Notes under the pieces: generated by a model
Databases searched by the model: none
Told to the model about the DNA's origin: nothing
Seen by the model: only the letters and a program-made list of their open reading frames with translations
Translations under genes and position numbers: made by a program
From: Bacillota bacterium
GTDB taxonomy: Bacteria > Bacillota > Clostridia > Clostridiales > Clostridiaceae
Direction of reading: 5' to 3'
Assembly: GCA_021781655.1 (NCBI GenBank)
Contig: JAJXWJ010000003.1
Location: 1-64,000 of the forward strand
DNA length: 64,000 nucleotides
Shown: positions 18,119 to 26,537 of the stretch, one piece after another
Layout: every line of letters begins with the position of its first letter
Position numbering within the stretch: position 1 is the stretch's first letter

Positions 18119-19255
18119 GTGAAAATACTAGAAGTTAATATTGATAAAAGTATCGACCATGATGAATTTAGAAAGATAGTGAGTTTTATATCAGAAGATA
18201 TTACATCATATTCTATGGAAGAAGGAAAAATAATATTAAGGTTAGTGAATGAAGCTGATAATGTTCAAATTAAAAATGAAGTGATTCGCATGGCTAGTAA
18301 GTTTGTTTCAACTTCAGAGCTAAATCGTGAAGTATTTGTAAATAAAGTTGAGAGGGATTATCATAGTTTGTATGAAACGAAAATAGTCCATGTTTTTGAA
18401 AATGGAATGATTTCTCTTCAAAAAGAAGCACTATTTTTATATAAATATTTCGAAAATATTTTTAGAAACATTGCAATATTTATAGATGATCAATGTATTG
18501 AAAAATCATATCCGGTTATTTTACCTATTAATCAATACAAAAAAACTGGATACTTAACAAATTCACCTCAATACTCAATGTTTTGTTGTTCAGCTTGTGA
18601 GAATATTCAGATGTTAGAGCAATTGGATAAATACGCAGACAGTGAAGCTATTGAGAAATATTTAAATAGACCTGCATATGCATTATCTCCTTCTGCATGT
18701 TTTCATACATATCTAGAATATGAAAATCAGATTCTGGATAAGAATCAAACTGTTACTTTTACCCAAAGCGTATTCCGGAATGAAGGAAGATTTAATTATA
18801 CTGATTTTGGAAGACTTCGAGATTATCATGTGCGTGAAATTGTGTTATTAGGGAATATGGAGTATGTAATAGAAAAACGTAAAAAAATAGTTGACCAAAT
18901 AATTACATTTATAAAAGAAATAAATCTTTGTGGAGATATTTCAATAGCATCTGATCCTTTTATTATGCCAAAAATGCAGAAATTTAAAAAAATACAGGTT
19001 ACTGAAGCGAGTAAATATGAAATGCATTTGAATTATGAAAAAGAACAAAAACTATCAGTGGCATCTTTCAATCTACATGGAACTGCCTTTACTCATCCAT
19101 TTAATATTAAGATTAAAGAATGCCAAGAAGCAGTAACAGGCTGTGTGGGATTTGGATTAGAAAGATGGGTGCTAGCGTTCTTAAAGCAATATGGTGTAAA
19201 TGTTAAAAATTGGCCACAAAAAATAAAGGAGGTGTACTATAATGAAAAACGTTAA
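18119..19255 (+). CDS. Aminoacyl:carrier-protein ligase (class II synthetase-like)
   Basis: 378 residues resembling the catalytic core of atypical seryl-tRNA synthetases without a tRNA-binding arm. Motif 2 is FRNEGRFNYTDFGRLRDYHVRE (around residues 219-240) and motif 3 is GFGLERWVLAFL (from about residue 343). Cys-rich MFCCSACENIQ (about residue 155) and the Cys before motif 3 are candidates for the Cys/Glu/Cys zinc site that binds the amino acid amine. Family members activate glycine or alanine with ATP and load it on the phosphopantetheine of a small carrier protein. The next gene is exactly such a carrier and overlaps this one by 14 bases. GTG start; the ribosome site AAGGGA is 11 bases upstream. 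Confidence 0.88.
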   Translation: MKILEVNIDKSIDHDEFRKIVSFISEDITSYSMEEGKIILRLVNEADNVQIKNEVIRMASKFVSTSELNREVFVNKVERDYHSLYETKIVHVFENGMISLQKEALFLYKYFENIFRNIAIFIDDQCIEKSYPVILPINQYKKTGYLTNSPQYSMFCCSACENIQMLEQLDKYADSEAIEKYLNRPAYALSPSACFHTYLEYENQILDKNQTVTFTQSVFRNEGRFNYTDFGRLRDYHVREIVLLGNMEYVIEKRKKIVDQIITFIKEINLCGDISIASDPFIMPKMQKFKKIQVTEASKYEMHLNYEKEQKLSVASFNLHGTAFTHPFNIKIKECQEAVTGCVGFGLERWVLAFLKQYGVNVKNWPQKIKEVYYNEKR

Positions 19256-19490
19256 AGATGTAGTTTTGCAATGTCATAATGCACTATTAAAAGAGAAAGG
19301 AATTAATAAAATATCTAGTCCGGATATGGATATGACTAGAGAAAATGGTATTGATTCTTTAGGAATTGTTTCGTTAGTTCTAGAAATTGAGGAAGAATTA
19401 GGGGTTGAGTTGGACTCAGTGTTGGCAATGATTAGAAAAAGTAAAAAAATCGCTGAATTTATTGAGGTTATTGAGAATGCAATTGGATAG
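19242..19490 (+). CDS. Acyl/aminoacyl carrier protein
   Basis: 82 residues with the phosphopantetheine site GIDSLGIVSL (Ser39) in the usual four-helix setting and acidic helix 2 (LEIEEELGVEL). It overlaps the ligase gene upstream and the BtrH-CYTH gene downstream (14 bases each), so its partner relations are clear: charged by the ligase, primed by the Sfp-type transferase at 25709, unloaded by the BtrH-type protein. AAGGAGGTG provides a strong ribosome site inside the ligase gene. Confidence 0.92.
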   Translation: MKNVKDVVLQCHNALLKEKGINKISSPDMDMTRENGIDSLGIVSLVLEIEEELGVELDSVLAMIRKSKKIAEFIEVIENAIG

Positions 19491-21066
19491 AAAATATATA
19501 CACGAAATATATAATCAAGAACAGAATTTTTATGATGGATATGAATCATTCTGTTTTCAGAATTGTTTACGTATTCTTCTGGAATCAAAAGGATTCAGGA
19601 GTGCTGCTCTATACATTAATTCATCATTGTCTTTAATATATGATGAAAATGAGGACGTTTGTAAGTTCCGTACACATGAAAATGTAAGGGGGTTACTACC
19701 TTCTCTTAATGATTATGTAAAAAGATATTATTATGATAGCCCAAATAAAGAAGAAATTTTTTATGAAAACATTAAATACATGTTTACCCATAATGAGCCA
19801 ATTATTGTGGGTGTAGATACATATTATTTACCATATGCAATAAATTATATGAAGAATCATGCTGTTCATACTCTAATATTGGCCGGATATGATTTGGATA
19901 GAAATGAAGTGAACTTAATTGATTGGTATGAGCCTTGGCTTTTTAAAGGTACCATAGATATAGATATTTTCTTGCAGGCAAGGAATTCAGAAAATCCATA
20001 TGATGGTACGGTATTCAGTGGAGTTCCTATTCAAAATAATTGGGCATATATAGAGAAATTCGATCAGAAAGAAACTAGAAAATTATTTAAAGAAGTTATT
20101 CAGTATACAATGAAACAGTATTATGTAGACTACGACAACGTAGGACCACAGGCTTTATGCAAAATGTATAATTATTTTAAGAGTTGTAAAAGTGAATCAG
20201 GATATATTGGTATATATAAAGATATATATACCGGAATAAAGCGACACAAGTTATTCTTATTATATTTAAGTATATATTTAACTATCGAAGATATAAAGTT
20301 GTTAGCTAATGCTATTGAATTGTTAAAAGAAGTTGTTAAAAAATGGGATATTATGTTAATGCTTTTAATGAAGCAAGCAAAAAATCCTACAGAGAGAACT
20401 AAAACTCGTGCTTTAAATAAGTTCCAAGAAATAATAGAGGATGAAAGCAAATTATATACATGCATAAATCAAATTAATGATTTTCTAAACACAACTGAAC
20501 TTGAAAAGGAAGTGAAGATACTTTTAAATAAACAGGAGTATGAAAGGCTTAATAATGTATTTTTATGGAACGATAAGTTTCAACAGATAAACTACTATTA
20601 TTTAGACCGAGAAAAAATGCTACAAAAAAATAATATTACTGTGCGAGTAAGGAAAAAAAGAGACACTTATAAGTTACAAATCAAAATTCCAGTCAAAATT
20701 GAAAGGGAATTACATATCAAGTCTGAATATGAGGAAGATGTAGATAATGATCTAAGTTTTATTCCAGCAAATAAGATTGAAAAAGTTTGTAACATTTCTG
20801 TTGGTGATGCTTCAAAGATTGGAGAACTAGTTACAGAGAGACAAGTTTGTCAGTGGAATGATGATATTAAAATATGCTTAGATAGAAATACATTTTTAGG
20901 AATGGAAGATTATGAGCTTGAAATTGAATACACTAATCGATTAGATAAACAGATTATAGACAAAATCAAGCAGTGTAATATATCTGTAGGAAACTCGACA
21001 AAAGGGAAGTATGGAAGGTTTTCTGAAAGATACTTTTCTATTAAAAGTGAGGAGGAATTAGGTTGA
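19477..21066 (+). CDS. BtrH-type acyltransferase fused to a CYTH domain
   Basis: 529 residues from ATG 19477 (GAGG nine bases upstream; overlaps the carrier gene). Residues 1 to about 200 match the BtrH_N fold: Cys26/Cys30 in FCFQNCLRILLE, His131 in HAVHTLILAGYD and Asp149 in NLIDWYEPW form the expected Cys-His-Asp triad. In butirosin, BtrH moves an acyl group from a carrier protein to an amine. A helical linker follows. Residues 341-529 are a CYTH/triphosphate-tunnel domain with the ExExK signature EKEVK (343-347), TVRVRKKRDTYKLQIKI, the TERQ strand and LDRNTFLGMEDYELEIEY. I know of no characterised BtrH-CYTH fusion. The tunnel may bind or hydrolyse a polyphosphate or nucleotide, or bind a phosphate-bearing acceptor. 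Confidence 0.85.
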   Translation: MQLDRKYIHEIYNQEQNFYDGYESFCFQNCLRILLESKGFRSAALYINSSLSLIYDENEDVCKFRTHENVRGLLPSLNDYVKRYYYDSPNKEEIFYENIKYMFTHNEPIIVGVDTYYLPYAINYMKNHAVHTLILAGYDLDRNEVNLIDWYEPWLFKGTIDIDIFLQARNSENPYDGTVFSGVPIQNNWAYIEKFDQKETRKLFKEVIQYTMKQYYVDYDNVGPQALCKMYNYFKSCKSESGYIGIYKDIYTGIKRHKLFLLYLSIYLTIEDIKLLANAIELLKEVVKKWDIMLMLLMKQAKNPTERTKTRALNKFQEIIEDESKLYTCINQINDFLNTTELEKEVKILLNKQEYERLNNVFLWNDKFQQINYYYLDREKMLQKNNITVRVRKKRDTYKLQIKIPVKIERELHIKSEYEEDVDNDLSFIPANKIEKVCNISVGDASKIGELVTERQVCQWNDDIKICLDRNTFLGMEDYELEIEYTNRLDKQIIDKIKQCNISVGNSTKGKYGRFSERYFSIKSEEELG

Positions 21067-22058
21067 AAGATACCTTGATTAAAGTAGATAATATAAAAAA
21101 GTCATTTAAAATTAACAAGAGAGCGAATGGACTTCCAGGACATATCGCTAATCTTTTTGTACCAAAGTATGAAATGAGAAAAGCTGTAGATGGTATTAAT
21201 TTTGAAATTAAAAAGGGTGAAGCAGTAGGATTTATAGGTTCTAATGGTGCGGGAAAATCAACAACGATAAAAATGTTGTCAGGAATCTTATATCCAGATG
21301 AAGGGAATATAGAGATAGCTGGATTTATTCCATATAAGCAAAGAAAGGCATATGTGTCCAATATTGGGGTTGTATTTGGACAAAAATCACAATTATCTTG
21401 GGACTTGCCCATTATAGATAGTTATGAACTATTAAAGCATATTTATAAAATTCCATATGAAACATATGAAAAAAATCTAAAACAATTTACAGAACTTTTA
21501 GATATGTCTTCCTTTATTGAGCAACCGGTAAGACAGCTTTCGTTAGGTCAGAGAATGAGGGCTGATATAGCTGCATCGTTATTACATTCGCCTAATTTAG
21601 TTTTCTTTGATGAACCAACCATCGGATTAGATGTTGTGGCAAAAGAAAGGATTAGAGAATTTATTCGTTATATTAATCGGGAAAAAGGAATTACGATAAT
21701 ATTTACTACACATGATATGCAGGATATAGAAAAGACCTGTAGCAGGCTAATATTAATTGATAAAGGCAAAAAGTTATATGATGACAGCGTAAATGGATTA
21801 TTAGAAAAATATTCAACTCAGAGAAAATTGAAAGTTGAATTTGAGGTGGATTATAATATAGAACCAATTGAAAATGTTGTTATAGAAAACAAGGAAAATA
21901 ATAAGAAAGTCTTTTCTTTTAGTAATCAAAATGTATCTATTAAAAGTCTTATTTCTGATTTAATGGGAAGGTATGAAATAAAAGACATGTCTATTGAGGA
22001 AATGGATATTGAAAGTGTAGTAAGGAAGATATATGAAGGAGGAATCAAGATTTCATGA
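21063..22058 (+). CDS. ABC-2 type exporter, ATP-binding protein
   Basis: 331 residues. Walker A GSNGAGKSTT (about 58-67), signature LSLGQRMR (about 158) and Walker B LVFFDEPTIGLD (about 178-189) are intact. A C-terminal extension of about 100 residues follows, as in drug and polysaccharide exporters of the ABC-2 class. TTG start preceded by GAGGAGG; overlaps the BtrH-CYTH gene by four bases and the first permease by four (ATGA). It should power export of the island product and possibly give self-resistance. Confidence 0.93.
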   Translation: MKDTLIKVDNIKKSFKINKRANGLPGHIANLFVPKYEMRKAVDGINFEIKKGEAVGFIGSNGAGKSTTIKMLSGILYPDEGNIEIAGFIPYKQRKAYVSNIGVVFGQKSQLSWDLPIIDSYELLKHIYKIPYETYEKNLKQFTELLDMSSFIEQPVRQLSLGQRMRADIAASLLHSPNLVFFDEPTIGLDVVAKERIREFIRYINREKGITIIFTTHDMQDIEKTCSRLILIDKGKKLYDDSVNGLLEKYSTQRKLKVEFEVDYNIEPIENVVIENKENNKKVFSFSNQNVSIKSLISDLMGRYEIKDMSIEEMDIESVVRKIYEGGIKIS

Positions 22059-22843
22059 GTACATATTTAGGGTATTTTAAGATAGCATTTCATAATAATA
22101 CTGTGTATAGGGTGGAATACTTACTTGGAATATTAAACACATGTCTTCAAATCTTTATTTCATGTACAATATGGAAAGTTTTATACGGAGGTCAACCAGA
22201 GGTAAAAGGAATTACGTATGCTGCAGTTGCAACTAATCTAATAATTGCGCTTGGACTTAGTAATGCATTTTCACTAAATGACTTTTCAATCCAGCAAAAA
22301 ATTGGCGACGGTTCTATTGCAATGGAACTACTAAAGCCCATTGATTTAAGGATTAGTTTGCTTGCTGGAAACCTTGGAGAGATTATATTCAAATTATTAA
22401 CTAATTTTATTCCATCTGTGATATTTGCGGCATTGTTTATAGGTATTCTGCCGCCTGCGGGAGTTGTGGCAGTAATCTTTTTCGTGATTAGTGTTGTATT
22501 GGGTTTTGCGATACTATGGACAATTAGTACAATTATTCAGATGACTGCTTTTTGGATAATAAATGTGTGGAGTGTATCTACAATTAAAAATGTAATCATA
22601 AATATTTTAGCAGGTGCTTCCTTACCACTATGGTTTATGCCAGAATATATTAAAAAATTTATTCAATACACTCCATTTGATTCCATTTATTTTGTGCCAG
22701 TAAAAATATATATGGGAAAGATAAGCGATGGCGATATACTTTTCTATTATGGTAAGCAGATTATGTGGTTTGTTTTGTTATATACTATAGGTTTTCTTAT
22801 GTGGCAGAGAGGAAAAAGAAGAATTGTGGTACAAGGAGGATGA
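22055..22843 (+). CDS. ABC-2 family permease (first)
   Basis: 262 residues with about six hydrophobic segments (for example LLGILNTCLQIFISCTIW, FFVISVVLGFAILWTI, MWFVLLYTIGFLMW). The pattern and the pairing with a second, similar-sized permease fit the ABC2_membrane_6 (DUF990) group of exporters. It lies in the tight operon 18119-25399, overlapping the ATPase gene and ending two bases before the next permease. Confidence 0.85.
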   Translation: MSTYLGYFKIAFHNNTVYRVEYLLGILNTCLQIFISCTIWKVLYGGQPEVKGITYAAVATNLIIALGLSNAFSLNDFSIQQKIGDGSIAMELLKPIDLRISLLAGNLGEIIFKLLTNFIPSVIFAALFIGILPPAGVVAVIFFVISVVLGFAILWTISTIIQMTAFWIINVWSVSTIKNVIINILAGASLPLWFMPEYIKKFIQYTPFDSIYFVPVKIYMGKISDGDILFYYGKQIMWFVLLYTIGFLMWQRGKRRIVVQGG

Positions 22844-22845
22844 TT

Positions 22846-23667
22846 ATGGATAATAATAGTAATGATAACTCATTTTATATGTTTCTTTATTATGCAAAGA
22901 ATACAATAAAATCATGGTTTCAATATAAAGTAGATGCCTGTATGCGATCTCTAGCAGTGTTCTTAAGGGAAGCTGCAGGTATAGTAGTTATTTACCTTAC
23001 ACTTATGACTTTTGATAATATAAATGGGTGGAAGCCAAATGAATTATTATTCTTATTTAGTTTGCTTTTCTTGACATATGGTGTACTGATTATATTTTTC
23101 ACTGGTTTACGAGATTTTGAGAATATGATAAACAATGGAGGGTTTGATAGATTTATTTTGCGTCCAAGAGGTTTGCTATTTCAGGTAATAGCTAGTAATG
23201 CAGATTGGTTTGCAGCCATTGGGCATGGTGGATTGGGTATTACTTTATTTATTATTTCAGCAGGGGAAATAGGTATATCGTGGAATTTGAAAACTATTTT
23301 GTACTATATTGCAGTGGTTATCGGTGGAGTATTAATTCAGGGAGCAATTTTTTTAGTAATGGCATCACTAAGCTTTTACTTTATCAAGTCTAGGAATATA
23401 AGTGAGGTCTTTTATTGGAATGTTAGAAAATTTGCTGGTTATCCAATAAGTATTTTTCCAAAGATTATTCAGTATATTATGATGTATATTGTCCCATTTG
23501 CATTTGTAAACTATTTTCCAGCTCAATATTTCCTTAGAAAGAGCGACATGAATCAGTATCCACTTTTATTTATGTATATAACGCCTGTAGTAGGTATAGT
23601 ATTGTATTTGTCTGCTTATGTATTTTGGAGGAAAAGTTTATTTCATTACAAAAGTACAGGAAACTAG
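22846..23667 (+). CDS. ABC-2 family permease (second)
   Basis: 273 residues, about six membrane segments (VFLREAAGIVVIYLTL, LLFLFSLLFLTYGVLII, ILYYIAVVIGGVLIQGAIFL and others). ATG at 22846 is set by GGAGG six bases upstream; a longer frame from 22765 overlaps the first permease without a ribosome site. With the first permease and the ATPase it forms a three-component exporter. Confidence 0.85.
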   Translation: MDNNSNDNSFYMFLYYAKNTIKSWFQYKVDACMRSLAVFLREAAGIVVIYLTLMTFDNINGWKPNELLFLFSLLFLTYGVLIIFFTGLRDFENMINNGGFDRFILRPRGLLFQVIASNADWFAAIGHGGLGITLFIISAGEIGISWNLKTILYYIAVVIGGVLIQGAIFLVMASLSFYFIKSRNISEVFYWNVRKFAGYPISIFPKIIQYIMMYIVPFAFVNYFPAQYFLRKSDMNQYPLLFMYITPVVGIVLYLSAYVFWRKSLFHYKSTGN

Positions 23668-23689
23668 AAAATCATAGTGGAGGGATAAG

Positions 23690-25399
23690 ATGTTTTACGA
23701 TAAAGTAGTACAAGGTACTTTGATTCAAGGTGAAAATGTGTATCCGGCGGAAACTTTAAAAGAACAAATTGAAAGAATAAAAATAATCCTTAATAGTTTA
23801 AATTTGAAAGAGCCTTTAGTTGCATTGGCTTTACCCCGAAATGTTTATCTTATAGCATCAATGTTTGCATCACTAGAAAGCAATATTACATTTTTGCCTA
23901 TAGATACAGGACAGCCAAAAGAACGGATACAATATATGCTAGAATTTGCTCAAGTAAGCTATGTGCTTACCTTAACTGAAAATGTTTTTGACTTTGGAGG
24001 CATTAATACAATATATTTGGATAATCATGAATATAATACTGATATATGTATACAAAATGATAATATTAAAAACAACATAGCTTACATTTTATATACTTCT
24101 GGTACAACAGGGAAACCTAAAGCTGTAGAAATTACAAGGGAAGGTTTGAATAATTTTATCGAAGGAATCCCTTCATTAATCGAATTTAATGAGGGAAAAA
24201 GATTGGCATGTTTCACAAGTGCAACATTTGATATATTCTTTTTAGAAACAGTGGTGGCACTTTATAAAGGTGTGAATGTAGTTTTGGCGAATGAAGATGA
24301 ACAGAATAATCCTAAGAAAATGATTAAAATATTAGATGATTATTCTATTAATATGATACAGATGACACCATCTCGCTTGAAGATAATACAAGCATTTGAT
24401 AATGAATTTGAATGTTTAAAAAATATTCATACCATAATGATTGGTGGAGAAAAACTCCATTATGAAATTTTTAAAAGCTTACAAAACAAAACAAAGGCCA
24501 AAATATACAATATGTATGGTCCAACAGAAACTACTATATGGTCTACAGTAAGTGAACTTACAAAAAAAAACAAAATAGATATTGGACAACCGATTCTTAA
24601 TACAAGAGTATACTTACTTTCTGATGATATGAAAGAAGTTACTAATGGAAACATTGGGGAAATTTGCATTAGTGGTAGCGGTTTGGCAAGGGGTTATTTG
24701 AATAGTGAAATACAAACAGAAAAATCATTTTGTAACTTATCTTTTTATCCATACGAAAGAATTTATAGAACTGGAGATTTAGGAAGATATGATGAAGATG
24801 GTGATTTATTATGTTTGGGTAGGAAAGATGAACAGATAAAATTACGGGGACACAGAATTGAGTTAGAGGATATTGATACTAATATGCTAAAAGTTACAGG
24901 AATAAAGATGATAGCATCTTGTTTCGACACTGAAAAAGAACAGTTGATTTCATTTTATATAAGTGATACTAATTTAGATGATAAAGTTATACATAAGCAG
25001 GCTAAATTATATTTACCAGAATATATGATACCAGATAAGTTTTGCAGAGTGGAACATATGATGTATACATCAAGTGGTAAAATGGATCGAAGAGCACTTC
25101 TTAGTGCTAACAAGGATGTTGAGAAGATAGCCAGTGAAATGCATGAAGTTGACTCAAAAATAAAAGATGAAGTTCTGGAAGTTGTAACTAACACCATCAG
25201 AACTGTAACAGAAAGTACAATAACTTTACTAGATGGAAAAACAAAGATTGAGGAATTAGCACTAAATTCAATTAGCTATATCAATATGATAGTTGAATTA
25301 GAGAGCATATTTGATATTGAATTTGAAGATGAAAAATTGGGAGTTACAGCGTTTGAAAGTGTTGATTATATTGTGAAATATATTAAAGAACTAATGTAA
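23690..25399 (+). CDS. NRPS adenylation-PCP didomain
   Basis: 569 residues. Adenylation motifs are ILYTSGTTGKPKAV (A3), YNMYGPTETTIWS (A5), YRTGDLGRYDEDGD (A7), GRKDEQIKLRGHRIE (A8) and SSGKMDRRAL with the catalytic Lys (A10). A carrier domain follows from about residue 490, with Ser527 in LALNSISYI as phosphopantetheine site. No condensation, epimerisation or thioesterase domain is present. By position, the specificity residues read D-I-L-Q-M-G-M-I-W-K, very near the glycine code D-I-L-Q-L-G-L-I-W-K as I remember it, so glycine or another small amino acid is my prediction. It is the last gene of the operon begun at 18119. Confidence 0.92.
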   Translation: MFYDKVVQGTLIQGENVYPAETLKEQIERIKIILNSLNLKEPLVALALPRNVYLIASMFASLESNITFLPIDTGQPKERIQYMLEFAQVSYVLTLTENVFDFGGINTIYLDNHEYNTDICIQNDNIKNNIAYILYTSGTTGKPKAVEITREGLNNFIEGIPSLIEFNEGKRLACFTSATFDIFFLETVVALYKGVNVVLANEDEQNNPKKMIKILDDYSINMIQMTPSRLKIIQAFDNEFECLKNIHTIMIGGEKLHYEIFKSLQNKTKAKIYNMYGPTETTIWSTVSELTKKNKIDIGQPILNTRVYLLSDDMKEVTNGNIGEICISGSGLARGYLNSEIQTEKSFCNLSFYPYERIYRTGDLGRYDEDGDLLCLGRKDEQIKLRGHRIELEDIDTNMLKVTGIKMIASCFDTEKEQLISFYISDTNLDDKVIHKQAKLYLPEYMIPDKFCRVEHMMYTSSGKMDRRALLSANKDVEKIASEMHEVDSKIKDEVLEVVTNTIRTVTESTITLLDGKTKIEELALNSISYINMIVELESIFDIEFEDEKLGVTAFESVDYIVKYIKELM

Positions 25400-25708
25400 G
25401 AACTTCATTTCGTTACTTAGTTTAATATTAATGCTTAGTTCAATGAATAAAAATATCATCTCAAATAGCTACTTCTAAAAGTAATTGTTTTACTATGTTT
25501 CTAGTATATTTTTGATGTATAAAGTTCCATAATGTCATATTCAATCCAAAATGGTAGTTGCCAATAATTTGGTTTAAATAAGGTTTTGTTACAATACCAG
25601 CTTCATAAATAAATATTTCATGGTAGTATATTAGTAAAATATAGATATAGAAAGAGGTGAATATAGATAGATATATATATAATATGTAGGTCGGAAGTTG
25701 GGCAGAAT
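25400..25708 (+). other. Non-coding gap after the adenylation gene
   Basis: 309 AT-rich bases with no gene or clear terminator hairpin that I can support. The last 50 bases include purine-rich GAAAGAGGTG but no well-spaced start for the phosphopantetheinyl transferase, whose true N-terminus may lie slightly upstream. Confidence 0.4.
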
Positions 25709-26272
25709 ATGTGTGGAAATTCTACAGAAATTTCTGAAGTATTAAATAAGAGAGATTCACAACACCTTATTAGGATGTTTCTTAATCAGATGCAAATCAA
25801 TAAAGATGATTTTAAATTTGAACGAGGAAATTTTGGGAAACCATATCTATTGGAAAGTGTGATTTTTTTTAATCTCTCATATAGTGATAATTATATTGCG
25901 GTAGTATTTTCTAGACAGGAAGTTGGAATTGATATCGAAGAAATATCAAATTGTAAGTTCAAAATAATGGATAGATTTTTTACAAGTAATGAACAAAGTT
26001 ATATAAAGAATTCAAACAACTTAAATATGACCAATCAGAGATTTTATGAAATTTGGACAAGAAAAGAAGCATTTATTAAAAGAGATGGTCGAGGACTAAA
26101 TATACCACTTAGGAGTTTTGATGTTTTAATTAATGAAAATGTACCGTATTTTAATACAATATTCTATAATAATCACATAATTAGTATTTGTGTAGATAAA
26201 AAAGAGGAGTATGAAATACATAATCTGCAATTAGATAAATTGGATATGTTTGAATGCTGTATCAATAATTAA
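25709..26272 (+). CDS. Sfp-type 4'-phosphopantetheinyl transferase
   Basis: 187 residues, shorter than Sfp (about 224) because the N-terminal segment is short. Signature motifs are present: NFGKPYL, FNLSYSDNYIAVVFS, VGIDIEEI (Mg-binding Asp) and FYEIWTRKEAFIKRDGRGL (W-x-x-KEA). It primes the Ser of carrier domains with phosphopantetheine from CoA; clients here are the ACP (19242) and the PCP of the adenylation protein. The start is uncertain: no good ribosome site stands before ATG 25709. Confidence 0.9.
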   Translation: MCGNSTEISEVLNKRDSQHLIRMFLNQMQINKDDFKFERGNFGKPYLLESVIFFNLSYSDNYIAVVFSRQEVGIDIEEISNCKFKIMDRFFTSNEQSYIKNSNNLNMTNQRFYEIWTRKEAFIKRDGRGLNIPLRSFDVLINENVPYFNTIFYNNHIISICVDKKEEYEIHNLQLDKLDMFECCINN

Positions 26273-26537
26273 ATATAAATATAAATATAAATATATATCT
26301 TCTAACTGAAATATATAGTGGCAGAAACATGACTATCTTCGTATACTCTAGTGTTTCATACTTGAGCCAATTCAATATATGCATCTGAAGTTTACATTTA
26401 GGTAATAGAAGTATACTACTTTTATGTAAGGTATATTGGCATTAACAAGCGACTTGATTTTATTATAAGGAGTTATAGTAAAAAATGCTTTGAAATTTGT
26501 GAATATGTGTTTAAAAAATAGAAAAGGGGTATAATGA

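Noticed and set aside
26273-26340. Tandem ATA/TAT-type repeat as a functional repeat or CRISPR-like array
   Set aside because: It is a short AT-rich simple repeat without spacers; no CRISPR array or cas gene was seen anywhere in the window.
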